Assembly: GCA_021234155.1 (NCBI GenBank) | Contig: JAJEKV010000268.1 | Coordinates: forward strand, 248,001-312,000 | Reading direction: 5' to 3' | DNA from: Isoetes taiwanensis | Taxonomy: Eukaryota; Streptophyta; Lycopodiopsida; Isoetales; Isoetaceae | Length of the DNA stretch: 64,000 nt | Shown here: piece after piece, positions 1 through 9,573 of the stretch | Numbering within the stretch: position 1 is the stretch's first letter | Layout of the letters: each line of letters opens with the position of its first letter | Translations under genes and position numbers: made by a program | The notes under the pieces: model-generated | Seen by the model: the letters and a program-made list of their open reading frames with translations, nothing else | Told to the model about the DNA's origin: nothing | Database searches by the model: none

Positions 1-410
1 GTGCTTACTGTCATGCAGTTAAGGTGCAGTGCTTATTGTTAAGGTATATAACTGTTTGAAGGTAGCTGTTTATTGCATAAGTGCTCGTGTGTTCCAGTGC
101 TTACTCACTGGCACTGCTGAAACTGATTAAAATGCTTAGTGTTTGAAACTAATTAAAGAGCTAGAGCACTGTTACATTCAAGCAGAATCTGAATGGACTG
201 CACAGGAATTCGAACTTCATAAATGTGATAGATAGACAAAAATAACATTTGATAGAAGAAGAAGAAGAGATTTTAATGAAACAAAGATAGAAACAAAGTT
301 ACAAAATCGTTTGATGGAAACAAGATTTTTTATAAAAAAAGGCCCCCAGGCCAGTGTACAAAAAACGTTATATACAAAATTTTACAAAAAAAATTCGGCC
401 TTTTGAGGCC
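1..410. other. No gene seen
   Basis: AT-rich sequence with short purine-rich runs (GAA repeats near 260). I see no supportable coding region, RNA gene or element terminus. Confidence 0.5.
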
Positions 411-414
411 GGTG

Positions 415-500
415 TCTTCTAGGGGGTGTCTTCTTCATCAAGGGGGTGTCTTCTTCAAAGGGGTGTCTTCTTCAAGGGGGTGTCTTCTTCATCTTCATGC
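415..500. repeat. Short tandem repeat, GTGTCTTCTTC type
   Basis: The unit AGGGGGTGTCTTCTTC is repeated about five times with small length changes, some copies extended by ATCA. It looks like a simple minisatellite. The open frame that crosses it and the neighbouring TCT run is low-complexity and not a convincing gene. Confidence 0.7.
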
Positions 501-593
501 ATACGCATCTTCATTCTCCATCCGCAACAAATGAAAATGAAAGATTAAACAAACGAAAAATTGAAAGCAGAAAACAAATGAAAATGCATGTAC

Positions 594-957
594 CTTTAAG
601 GACTGCCCTGAACTCCTCCAAGTTGGCTTCCTCTTCTTCCTCTTCCTCTTCTTCTTCTTCCTCTTCGTCTTCTTCTTCTTTCTCGGTTCGTCCTCTTCTT
701 ACGAGTCCCCTATCCATCCCCACATAACAAGAAGGTGATATTCTGTAATTCATTTCCGATTCCTCATCTTCTCGATTCTCGATGAGGAATCGAATCAATT
801 CCTCCTCAAAGCGGGAGGCGGAGGAGTGGGCGGGAGAGGAGGCGCCAGAGGCGACAAGAATTTCGGGCAGGCGGAAAGAGTGGAGGAACACCTCTTTGAC
901 GCTTTAGTAAGCGCCTCTTGAGGTGACCTCCGGCTCCTCCGATCTTGCTCGCTTCAT
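594..957 (-). CDS. Possible first coding exon of an acidic protein (uncertain, in-frame stop)
   Basis: On the minus strand an ATG at 957 opens a frame starting MKRARSEEP. It is interrupted by TAA at 904-906 and then runs on in the same frame for about 100 codons. The later part is hydrophilic (motif FEEELIRFLIEN) and contains a run of about 15 glutamates encoded by the GAA/GAG repeat. It ends at a good donor (AAAG|GTACAT, junction 594/593). Balanced composition and a donor right after the acidic tract suggest a real first exon whose gene would continue toward the left edge. Either translation starts downstream of the stop or this is a damaged copy. I do not recognise a family. Confidence 0.3.
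629..684. repeat. TTC/GAA trinucleotide microsatellite
   Basis: Nearly uninterrupted TCT/TCC repeats. On the minus strand they encode the poly-glutamate tract of the possible exon. On the plus strand they create a spurious poly-serine frame. Confidence 0.85.
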
Positions 958-1221
958 CTTTGGAATGGGCGGAATGTGGAATGAGGAATTGGGAGGCAGA
1001 GTGCGGAGGAATTGGGAGGCTGAGTCTGAGAGGAATTGGCGGGCGTGAGCTTGTGAGAAGAGCTTACGCTTAGGCGCCACCGCTAAGTCCCCGTGGCTTA
1101 GGCGGCGTCGGTGCACGATAAACCTCACAGCGCCCGAACAATTAATTTCAGAACCAGGCTTAAATATTTCGTATGACCCGGTTGAATTGACACATGTCAC
1201 ATCGTGGAAATGCCTTGACAA

Positions 1222-1890
1222 TATAATTTTGCCAAGAATGTTGGGATAGTGATGGTAACAAAATAAATAATTGAACCTTATTCCAATGTCACAACTCTAC
1301 ATTCTTATAAACAACAATTCAATCTTCATTTCGGAAATGCGTGTCCATGCACACCACCCTTGTGCATCCTCACTATTGTTAATATATATAAAAATATGTG
1401 CTTACGTGCTTTAGGTCTTTGGAACAACAAATCACTTGAAAAGAATCACATCAATTTCGTTAAGTGTCAAAGAATTACATTGTTATTGGGAGGCCGCCAT
1501 AATTTTTCATGGGTCTCCTGTGAAATTTGTACATGTCATTGCCTTCTATTTTTCCATATCAATTTTAGGATATCTTACCACATGGGCTGTGCAACGGAGG
1601 CTTCGGGTTGTTTAATGAGCAACATATACTTGAAATTACCCAAGAATTGATAATACAATCCACTTAAGATAACCTCATGCACTCCAAATTTTTGCCCCCA
1701 TCCATCTTTGTATGAATCTTCAAGTGTGCATTTGGGTTACAGGCACTTGAGGATGTAGAAGTCCACACCCTCCGAATTGTCTACCTCGCATTCCTTTGCA
1801 AAATTGTCACCTACCTCTACCAAATTCTGATCCATTCATTGTCTTGTTCAAGAGTCTCCTTTTTCTTCTCAACTCCCCGGTTTTAAGTCA
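1222..1890. other. No gene seen
   Basis: AT-rich sequence without a convincing reading frame, splice-linked exon or terminal repeat. Confidence 0.5.
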
Positions 1891-1894
1891 GTCA

Positions 1895-4041
1895 CCTCCC
1901 ACTTTCCAAATCTACTGTATTGATGTAGGAGTCCCAATTATGATCCATGCAAAGAAAGCGAAAACATGACAGGGCATCTATGAGCAAGCTTGTTTGGTCT
2001 ACTCCTGGCGGCAGTTCACGTCTGATGAATCTTCTTTGTGCCTTTGAGTGTTTCAATTTCATATTCTTCCATGTTTGCCACAACAGCCGGGTTCAATTTC
2101 CCAAAAATATCTTTTTGATCTCATCTGTTTCATCGATTTGGTAGATTGGCTGAAATATGTACCGTAAATTTTACAATATCTTTAGCATGCCTCGGTTGCA
2201 CACCATTGGGTTTGAGTTGTTCCTTACTTAGCGACCTTTTTATAACAGCACACTGCACCATCATATTCACCTTTACCATTGGTGGCAAAGTAATTCCACA
2301 CTATTTCCTTGTCATTGATTGTGAAGTACCCGCCTAAGAAAAAAAAAAAAGGTTTTCCGACTTGAATTGTGATGAGCAGCCATCCTCCAAACCCAATGCT
2401 TCTCATACTCTATTTCCTGTTCCTTAAGCCATGCAACATGCTTTTGTAGGCGTGTTCCACAAATAATGAGTCATGCACTTTATCATCGAAATATAAAAGT
2501 GAGTCTCTTTTATGATCTTCCTACCATTGTTGAGTCTATTCCCGATCCGCTCCAACCTTTTTTTTTTTTTTTTTTCTTCTTTGGGCAGGTCTTCTTCAAT
2601 GCAAGACAGAACAGGAATATCGGCACTTTTGTCATGTCTATATGTTATATGAACAAGTATAGAAACTTGGTCGTATGCGGCTGCATTGACCGGGGGCTCA
2701 TTGCGGATCTTGATCTTTGTAATTTTTACGCAAAGTCAATAAATGAGATACAATTGTATCTTCCGGAAATGATGAGACACCTTTGTTTTAAACCGATTGG
2801 CCTGCCAATGTGCTATGTAATTGTGTGGAACAAAATCTGATATTACCTTCTTCACTTCCTCTTGAAACTCTTTGGGACTTCTCTCCTTCTGTACTAATCT
2901 CAAGACAGGTTTGTACCTCAAAGCCTTTCTTGGATCCCTGAATTCTCCATCCTGGTCCCATGTGTTGCTTTTCAAATGTCTTCCAAGTAACTAGTCTCGA
3001 ACCCGTGCCATCCATTTCCCGTGGACATTTTCTAATTCTATCCAACCCACATTTTTACACGCCAACATCAGCGGTTATGATCAAACCACTCCTCATCCTT
3101 GTCTCCATAAATCACTGGTGCACTTGATTGTATGCTCCTTGGCTGCACATTCTGGGCCAGGGCCACAAATCTCACAGTGGCAGTTGCAATTGTCATGAAC
3201 TCCACCCGATTTTCTCATGCTGTTCAATCCCTGCATGATGTATTCAAATTTCAAGTGGTAAATGCAACAGCATGTATGCCTCTCACGCATTCTCCTTACA
3301 AAACTCGGTTTCAACCTCTCAAAAGTCTGCAATGCAATTTTGATATGAGGATTCTCCTCTCTAAACCTGAGGTAGAATTGCAACTGCAGGGAAATCGTGT
3401 GAATGCCAAATAAATGCTACATATAATGAACCCTACAATATAGGATGAATACTTACTTGGCTGACTTCAAGAAGGTGAATTGGATGTTCCATCTTTATTC
3501 CTGTCTCTGTTACATACTTCCTCACATCTTTCTTGTATGGAGAAACTCTTGTATTTTCTGTCCAGAACTTGATAACAGCTTCTCTATTGTAATCTAACAT
3601 GCTATCCATCCGCTTCCTCCTCCTGAACATTGACCAAGGTCCTTCCCTTTGTTAGCTTGCACCCTTCTTTGAAAAGCATTTGAAATTGTTTTTCCGGGGA
3701 TGCCGAAAGCAATCGGCCACTTCTCGCTTGATTCAATGGCTTGACACCATTTCTACCCTTTCTTTGCCATTATCGGGGTGGACTTCCTTGCAACGAAGCA
3801 TGTCATGATTCCTCTCAAACTTATGTTCTTGCATTGTTTCCTTCAAATTCTTCACCATTTGCTCGGCCATAGTAACCTGCTTAGATTTCTTTATAGAAGC
3901 AATTGGTAAATCCCTTGCCCTCCAAAGAAGACTGTCAAGGATGCGGCCTTTGTCATTGTCATCAACATTTGTACTAATTTGGTTGAATACTTCAAAGATT
4001 TCTCCTGAAATCTCTCTTATTCTGTGGTCACTCAGTCTCAA
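1895..4041 (-). pseudogene. Decayed transposase-like gene of an uncharacterised eukaryotic family
   Basis: Reading the minus strand from 4041 to 1895, a single protein can be followed across frames. In order I see: an N-terminal helical part; FWTENTRVSPYKKDV with EHPIHLLE (about 3590-3470); LKPSFVRRMRERHTCCCIYH and a CxxC cluster CEICGPGPEC (about 3330-3150); DFVPHNYIAHWQANRF (about 2840-2780); SILVHITYRHDKS (about 2650); FDDKVHDSLFVEHAYKS (about 2490-2430); IVWNYFATNGKGEYDGA (about 2310-2250); and a C-terminal LSCFRFLC...W block (about 1975). The frame changes several times, so this copy cannot make a full protein. From memory this motif series belongs to a repeated, unnamed family in plants and some animals. 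Conserved acidic positions, a Zn-like cysteine cluster and high copy number suggest a DDE-type transposase or a domesticated one. That functional reading is inference. Confidence 0.5.
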
Positions 4042-4480
4042 TTTCTTATTCTTCTTTGAAGGCTTAATCTTGAAGGGAATTCTTCTTCATTGCTACCTTC
4101 TTTGCATACAATCTCTGCCTCGATCTCTCTTCCTTGTCGCATCAATGGCTCTGTAAATTGAACGGGGAGAGGAATTGGGTTTCATCTATCCCGGATTTCT
4201 GTGTATTGCAAAATTGGTGAGGGCAAATTGTTGAATTTCGGTTCAGGCAATTCTTGGAAACAATTAGTCCCTCCATTTTGCTTGAATTCAAGATGGGTTA
4301 GCCTTGCCATCCGAGAATATGGCGGGCTCTGAGCATTCATGTTTCAGGCACCAAACATGTTCATGATTCTCTCACTGTCATTTGATTGGCGCCAAGACCC
4401 TACATGTCAATACTTCAATCACGCACGTCGTGTTTAAAACACACCGATTTTAAGCACTTGTAAGCGGCGTCCGGACGGTG
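4042..4480. other. No gene seen
   Basis: No coherent frame. The sequence probably continues the relic upstream but carries no motif I can name. Confidence 0.4.
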
Positions 4481-4529
4481 ATTTACGCTCCAAGTCTGGA
4501 TTTTGCACCCATAGATATGCATGACAAGG

Positions 4530-4605
4530 TTCCATTTTGGCCCCAGCATTGTCCCTTGCCTAGAGGGAAACAGCTGGGGCAAATTGGGCGCGCCCTTGGC
4601 CATCT
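4530..4605 (+). repeat. Dispersed repeat copy (AAACAGCTGGGGCAAATTGGGCG family)
   Basis: It contains the phrase 'ttttggccccagcattgt...cttgcctagagggaaacag...gcaaattgggcg', which recurs at 5880-6020 (two copies, same strand) and, in the opposite orientation, at 6480-6600. The shared core ends in the CAAATTGGGCG motif of the palindromic array downstream. Confidence 0.65.
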
Positions 4606-5254
4606 GCCTGAATTAAACCCGACACTGAACCTGACCCTAAACCCAACACTGAATTGGCGGGCCACCCAAAGGCAGTCCATTCAATGCTAGCCTGTTTGAG
4701 TGGGAGGGAGCTCAATCCATTCCACAAGGACAAGTCTATACAGCTCCCTATGGAAGCCACATACACTATATAACTAGTAAGCATGGGACCAAACAATGCG
4801 AAGACGATTTTATCATGCTTTTACAACATGAAAACATTAATTCGAACTTAGACAACATTACCACAACTATAAAACGACACTTCTAAACTAAGATTACCTT
4901 GGGGGTGTGGTGCACCATGTAACTTCTTCGTTATTTGGAGACGATCAGTTATATTGGTGAGCACCCAAGAATTGGAGATTCAAATGCAGAAAGCAATAGA
5001 GACAGTCTAGTGGCATGAAAGAATAATAATAAAATTCGCCTTCAAATTCAAATTCAAAATTTATATTTCTCCCCAATTTATTCTTTGTAATAAAGGACAA
5101 TATTTTATAATTTTATTTGGAACACGTAGCCGGGGTTATTGTACCATGATATTTAAATCTAATTTGAATTTCAGATTTGAATTGTGAGATCCACGGCCCC
5201 AGGACCCTCATTATAAATTCCAAATTCACAGTACTTGCTCCAAGGACACATGAC
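4606..5254. other. No gene seen
   Basis: Contains a short CCCTAAACCC-like stretch near 4625-4650 that is too brief and irregular to be telomeric. Otherwise it is AT-rich spacer. Confidence 0.5.
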
Positions 5255-5405
5255 TTGCCATGTGGTGCCCTGCTATTCATGGACGCAGGATCGCCACGTG
5301 GCACCCAGTCAATTATGGACTACGCTGGCTGCCCATGTGGCCCCCCATCATTTACGGACTACATGAGCCTGCCATGTGGCGCCCCATCATTTATGGACTA
5401 CAACG
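5255..5405 (+). repeat. Tandem repeat, about 45-bp unit, 3-4 copies
   Basis: Units share TGCCATGTGGCGCCCCATCA followed by TTTATGGACTAC. Copies start near 5257, 5293 (most diverged), 5331 and 5370. All frames stay partly open because the unit length is a multiple of three, so the apparent repetitive protein is not evidence of coding. Confidence 0.65.
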
Positions 5406-5879
5406 TTCCACTTTTAACAAAAAGTTGCCACTTGTCACAATGCTGTGGGACCTCCTTGCATGTCTATTTTAAAAAGATGCCTTTGTCATTTCTGAAAAGC
5501 TCCCCTTTCGACGCCCGTAAGGTCCCCTTCTGAAGAAGATGCTCTGTACCCTTGTTGTCGCTCGCATCTATATCAAGGTGCACATCCACATCAAGGTGCC
5601 ACATCTTTCTGTCGATTGTTGTCGATCGCCGATGAAAAATCGCCCCACCAAGGGAGGCAAACGTAATGCTTGCATCAATGTCTAAATACTATAACTGTTT
5701 CTTTTTCTTTTTTTTTTGTTATGTCCTATATCTCTTCCCAAAGTGGCATTTATTCTATCCTATATCTCTTCCCTCCTTGCTTGAAAACAAGACTGCATCT
5801 CCTGCATCTGACAAGCCTGTCTGCAAGTTGCTGTCATTGACCACGATTTCCGCTTTAAGTGCCTCTTTTAAAAGTTCCT

Positions 5880-6020
5880 TGCCAGCATTGTGTATCTGCT
5901 TCCCTTGCCTGGATGGAAACAGCTTGGGGCAAATTGGGTGCCTGCCCATTTTGGCCCCAGGATTGTGCATCTGCTTCCCTTCCCTGGAGGGAAACAGCTG
6001 GGGCAAATTGGGCGCCGGAG
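5880..6020 (+). repeat. Dispersed repeat, two adjacent copies of the CAGCTGGGGCAAATTGGG family
   Basis: Two near-identical units read 'tgtatctgcttcccttgcctggatggaaacag...ggcaaattggg' and 'tgtgcatctgcttcccttccctggagggaaacag...ggcaaattgggcg', spaced about 70 bp apart. They match the copy at 4530 and the inverted copies at 6480-6600. Confidence 0.7.
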
Positions 6021-6479
6021 AGTCTTCCGATCAATCTGCAGAGGTTAGAGTTGTCAAGAAACAAAGAGTGGAAGAACTACCAGGCACCTCCTCTAAGAGA
6101 GAAAGATGCCCTAGCCCACCTTTGAGCTCACCTGAGTGAGGCGGGGAGAGTGAAATGGAAAGTGAATCAGAGGAGGAGGAATCCACGCAAATTGTAAAGT
6201 GTACAGCGTCTGCTGGGGAGTTGGCACATGAGAGTAGTCATGAACTATCACAGAGCGCCATGTTAAATATCAAGCACAGGGAAAGGATTTATTCACTGGG
6301 TGTTGGGTTTGAAATAGAGGTCGACATCTTCAAGATGCATCAAGCTCCTGCAAACATGACATGCATCTCTATGCTGGGATTATTGCCAAGGACGTCCTTT
6401 TTTACTTTGTAGAAGTGACCACATCTGCTACTACGTTCTTGGACTTCTCTTCATGCCCATGTTTCTCTTCATGCAAGGA

Positions 6480-6605
6480 TGCAGATGCACAATCCTGGAG
6501 GCAAAATGGGCGTGCACCCAATTTGCCCCAAATGTTTCCCTCCAAGCAAGGGAAGATGCACAATCCTGGGGCCAAAACGGGCGGAGGCACGCATGTTGAT
6601 TCAAA
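6480..6605 (-). repeat. Inverted copies of the same dispersed repeat
   Basis: Two units in opposite orientation to the 5.9-kb pair: 'gatgcacaatcctgg.gccaaaa.gggcg' and 'cccaatttgccccaaatgtttccctcc'. Together with the forward copies they form a large, imperfect inverted arrangement of about 700 bp. Confidence 0.6.
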
Positions 6606-7050
6606 TTGAGCAGCCGCCCAATTTGGGAGTCATGGCCGAGGAGTCGAAATTGAGCATGCACCCAATTTGAAGTCCTCAGTCATGACTGCCGGAGAGACGA
6701 GCTGAACTAAACTGGGGGCCCCCCAATTCGAGGTCCCCTTTTCATGTGCACATTGCGCACCAGGCAAAACAAATTGGACGGACACCCAATTCTAGATCCT
6801 CGGTCATGTCCACTGCGCACAACATGGGAACCAAATTGGGCGGTCGTCTAATTTGAGACCCCTAGTCATGTCAATCATGTGCACCATAGGTCAAATTGGG
6901 CGTGCCCCCAATATGAGCTCCCCAGTCACGTCCGCTATGTGTAACATGAAAAATAAATTGGGCGGCCGCCCAATTTGAGCCCCTAAGTCGTGTCCGCATG
7001 GGTCAAATTGGGTGTCTACCCAATATGAGCTCTCCAGTCGCGTCTAATTG
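6600..7050. repeat. Degenerate satellite of palindromic units (CAAATTGGGCG/CGCCCAATTTG)
   Basis: About six units of roughly 65-90 bp. Each holds a small palindrome AAATTGGGCG-N-CGCCCAATTT, clearest at 6955-6980, followed by GAGNCCCCAGTCATGTCC and then an ATGTGCAYCAT-like stretch. Copies are visible near 6600, 6650, 6710, 6770, 6835, 6893, 6955 and 7005 with different degrees of decay. There is no open frame through the array. Confidence 0.7.
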
Positions 7051-7517
7051 TGATGCATTAACTTCTGTTCTCACTCGCCCCTAGATCTTGATTCACAGTG
7101 TTATGCAGGAGGTGTACATCTTCAAGCATGGTCGCGATGTTGCCAAAGATAATGCCATTTTAAAGCCATTCCATATAGAGTTGTGAATGTTGGTGTTCAA
7201 GAGATGTTTGAGGGGCACCACGCCCTACCATAGCCTACCCCGGATGCAGAAACTGTAGGAGAAGCCAAGGGTTCCTTCATTCTTTGGAGAGAAGAAAACC
7301 TCCGTGACTCCAATGTGGAGGATGTGTCATCCATGACCAAAGGACAAAGAGTATAATCTATTACAGAAGTTATCCTACATACGGAGATACACTTTGCTTG
7401 AGATGGACTTTGAAATTTGGCACTCTTGCAACTCCATCCTTGTGAGAAAAGGTTTTATATCCTTAATGGCCCAGAAGATGCAGTATGGGACCAGTTTCAG
7501 GTTTGAAATGCATTTGA
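7051..7517. other. No gene seen
   Basis: Moderately balanced composition resembling old coding sequence, but no frame stays open and I recognise no motif. Confidence 0.4.
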
Positions 7518-7772
7518 ATGTCTATTACTAAGGGTTTCCCCATTCCTGCAGAAGTGAATTTTCGTTGTCAAGCATGTTTACAGGTACCAAAAGCAGGCAT
7601 GCTTGTAAGGTGGAGTAATGAATATGTTAAAGTGGATGCCATCAAAGTGTCCGAGATTTTCACTGCAAGACCAATCGAGCAATTAGATGTCTTGCCAAGC
7701 CAAGGTACCACTATCAAGATTCCAGTACTTCTTGCTGAAGCAGACGCATCACTCGCTGGAGATGTTAGCTAA
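7518..7772 (+). other. Short open frame of unknown meaning
   Basis: An 84-codon frame starting at ATG 7518 with ordinary amino-acid composition (motifs LVRWSNEYVKVDAIK and EQLDVLPSQGT). It ends just before the TRIM element. The preceding 400 bp look like decayed coding sequence in other frames, so this is more likely a fragment of an old gene or retroelement than a complete small gene. No family recognised. Confidence 0.25.
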
Positions 7773-7839
7773 TATATGAAAACTGTTATTGAAGTATGAA
7801 TCTGAAAAATGGTCTATAAATTCAGGTTTTGTCCGAAAA

Positions 7840-7993
7840 TGTAACGGGCCCATGGTAGACCCTTTCGACAGTATTGAACCTTGAATGTGCACGTGGGGTG
7901 TTCAGGGGGCATAAATGAGTAGAAGCGGCTACTCATAAACGTCTAGATGGTTTTGCCCAGTTGGTTAAGGGCATGTCGGTTAGGAACATTACA
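7840..7993 (+). repeat. TRIM 5' LTR
   Basis: Begins TGTAACGGGCCC and ends ATTACA. It is shared with the 3' LTR over its whole length with scattered substitutions (ACTCATAAACGTCTAGA and TTAAGGGCATGTCGGTTAGG blocks identical). Confidence 0.88.
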
Positions 7994-7994
7994 G

Positions 7995-8006
7995 TTGGTG
8001 TCAGAG
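7995..8006 (+). promoter_or_regulatory. TRIM primer-binding site
   Basis: TGGTGTCAGAGC, complementary to the 3' end of initiator methionine tRNA with one mismatch, two bases after the LTR. Confidence 0.85.
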
Positions 8007-8023
8007 CAGGTCTCGAGTTCGAG

Positions 8024-8146
8024 TCTCCATAGGTGCCTATATACATAGGTAATTTGCAAAGACTTGGTAATCATTGTGACATATCGAACTCTCCATAGGT
8101 GCCTATATACATAGGTAATTTGCAAAGACTTGGTAATCATTGTGAC
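8024..8146 (+). repeat. Internal tandem duplication of the TRIM
   Basis: A 57-bp segment (TCTCCATAGGTGCC...CATTGTGAC) occurs at 8024-8080 and again at 8090-8146 with no visible difference. The duplication is therefore recent, or has been kept identical, compared with the diverged LTRs. Confidence 0.9.
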
Positions 8147-8200
8147 GTGGTATGACATAGACATGGTATAGCCTTGGATGCTCGAGGACGAGCATAATTC

Positions 8201-8212
8201 TAGTGGGGAGAG
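8201..8212 (+). promoter_or_regulatory. TRIM polypurine tract
   Basis: TAGTGGGGAGAG, the purine-rich primer site directly before the 3' LTR. Confidence 0.75.
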
Positions 8213-8369
8213 AACGTGGGCCCATGGTGAACCATTTCGAGTATTCGAACCTTTGAATGTGTAATGCGTATGCGTTCGACACCGCATAAATAAAGTAGAA
8301 GCGACTACTCATAAACGTCTAGACGGTTTTGCCCAATTGGTTAAGGGCATGTCGGTTAGGAACGTTACA
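8211..8369 (+). repeat. TRIM 3' LTR
   Basis: Matches 7840-7993, starting at the CGTGGGCCCATGGT block and ending GTTACA, directly followed by the GAAAA duplication. Confidence 0.88.
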
Positions 8370-8566
8370 GAAAATAATGAAATTGTACTTATAAGAGGGG
8401 ATTTAATTATTGCCATGTTACAATGGTGTTCATATGGTACATGTATAGAGCTACAAAATGATATATTGAAAATATTCTTGTTAAATGAACAATGTTTACC
8501 TCAAACCCAACAATATAAAATATAAGGATGTGTTCTAAGAAATCTATCTTGGAAACATTACCAAAT

Positions 8567-9163
8567 TGTTAGTCCTGTGTAGCTAGGCACATGATTATTC
8601 CTAAATTCTACATAGGGCAGAGCCAACGGATCAGGTCAAGCGTCAGGTAGCAGACCCATGCCCCCGCTGAAGACCACATAGAAGTCCACGCCCTCGTCAA
8701 AGAAGAGAGCGAGGCAAGACAAATGACGGCCTCCGGGGAGTTTGGCCCTAACTTAGCGGGATTCCAGGCACTAATGAAGGCACTGCCAGATTCCCTAAAA
8801 TCATACATATGATCCAGGAGTTGGTGACCGAGATCTGCCATCCGAGATCTGCCATCTATCTATTCTGGGCCCAAGGCCATTGTACTATATATATATATAT
8901 ATATTAGTAGAGACAGATCTTGAGTTTTTAGATGAGATCTTAGTGTTGTCTCGTTTCATTCCTCTCGCTTAAGAGAGTTCTACTCTTATTGATATTCAAA
9001 CTTATCTTGGCAAATTGTCTTTGAGTTTCTATTTGTTTCTTTTTTTTTTTTTTGATCTCTTTGCAAAATTTTGCGTGATACTCAACTAGGATTTCCCTGC
9101 TTGATCCAAGGGTCCTCTCACGAGGGTTGTCATCGTGTGAGTGATCGAACCCGACCTTAAACA
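8567..9163 (+). repeat. 5' LTR of the 20.7-kb nested retrotransposon
   Basis: Shares with the 3' LTR the blocks CAGGTCAAGCGTCAGGTAGC, GACAAATGACGGCCTCC, ATCTATTCTGGGCCCAAGG and TTAGTGTTGTCTCGTTTCAT. It contains a (TA)n run at 8887-8904 that is shorter in the 3' copy. Confidence 0.88.
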
Positions 9164-9182
9164 TATGCGCCCGCTGCGGGTC
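9164..9182 (+). promoter_or_regulatory. Putative primer-binding site
   Basis: TATGCGCCCGCTGCGGGTC follows the LTR directly. It resembles the TGGCGCC-type sites used by several plant Ty3/gypsy lineages, but the first bases are altered and the tRNA cannot be assigned. Confidence 0.4.
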
Positions 9183-9207
9183 TTTTGTTCTTTTTCCCCT
9201 CTCGAAG

Positions 9208-9573
9208 ATGTCTGCTTGTACCTTTACTCCGGAGGAGCTTCTCAGCCAAACTGCGGCTCGATTGGATCGCCATTAGCGCAGGGAAACTGCTCGTGACATG
9301 TATGATCCTGATTATGATATTGAAGGCGGCCGTGTTTGCTCCCGTGCTCAGTCGGCACGGCCTACCCCTCGTGTATGCTCCCGGCCGGGGTCTCCCCCTG
9401 CTTGCAAATACTGTTCTCAACCACAGTCGCCACATCATACCCTTGTGCCAAGTGTGTTTCAACTTGGAGAGTTAGATAGCTCTCCATTACCCACTCTGAT
9501 TAATGGTTTTCACCTCAAACCTTTTCACACAAACACAACAGATACAAGTCAAGACACAGAGACGTCTGATTGA
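9208..9573 (+). pseudogene. First internal reading frame of the LTR element
   Basis: Begins MSACTFTPEELLSQ at ATG 9208 and runs to TGA at 9571-9573, with one in-frame TAG at 9274-9276. It is polar and proline/serine rich, with a C-terminal part rich in threonine and aspartate. No domain is recognised. Its position 45 bp downstream of the LTR fits a 5' gag-like leader frame. Confidence 0.45.

Larger units (their letters stand above)
7840..8369 (+). mobile_element. Complete TRIM (miniature LTR retrotransposon) with target duplication
   Basis: Two direct repeats of about 155 bp (7840-7993 and about 8211-8369) bracket a 217-bp non-coding middle. Two bases after the first LTR is TGGTGTCAGAGC, one mismatch from the usual plant initiator-Met primer site TGGTATCAGAGC. 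Immediately before the second LTR is the purine tract GTGGGGAGAGA. A perfect 5-bp target duplication GAAAA lies at 7835-7839 and 8370-8374. No coding capacity is present, so the element depended on enzymes supplied in trans. The residual motif CTCGAGGACGAGCA before the purine tract resembles the end of a Ty3/gypsy internal region, which suggests descent by internal deletion. Confidence 0.9.

Noticed and set aside
446-727. Open frame encoding a poly-serine protein on the plus strand
   Set aside because: It exists only because of the TTC microsatellite and GTGTCTTCTTC repeat; the minus-strand reading is more gene-like.
4610-4655. CCCTAAACCC-like sequence suggesting interstitial telomere
   Set aside because: Only one good unit among irregular AAACCC/ACACTGAA phrases; no tandem heptamer array.
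5177-5533. 118-codon repetitive frame
   Set aside because: Explained by the 45-bp tandem repeat, whose unit length is a multiple of three; no codon-level signal beyond that.
8887-8904. TA run as a TATA-type promoter
   Set aside because: A simple dinucleotide run within the LTR; could include a promoter, but nothing in the sequence distinguishes it.
8567-9163. The 0.6-kb repeat pair as a segmental duplication or unrelated dispersed repeat
   Set aside because: Position at the ends of one retroelement, TG...CA ends, primer-like site and purine tract make LTRs the better explanation.
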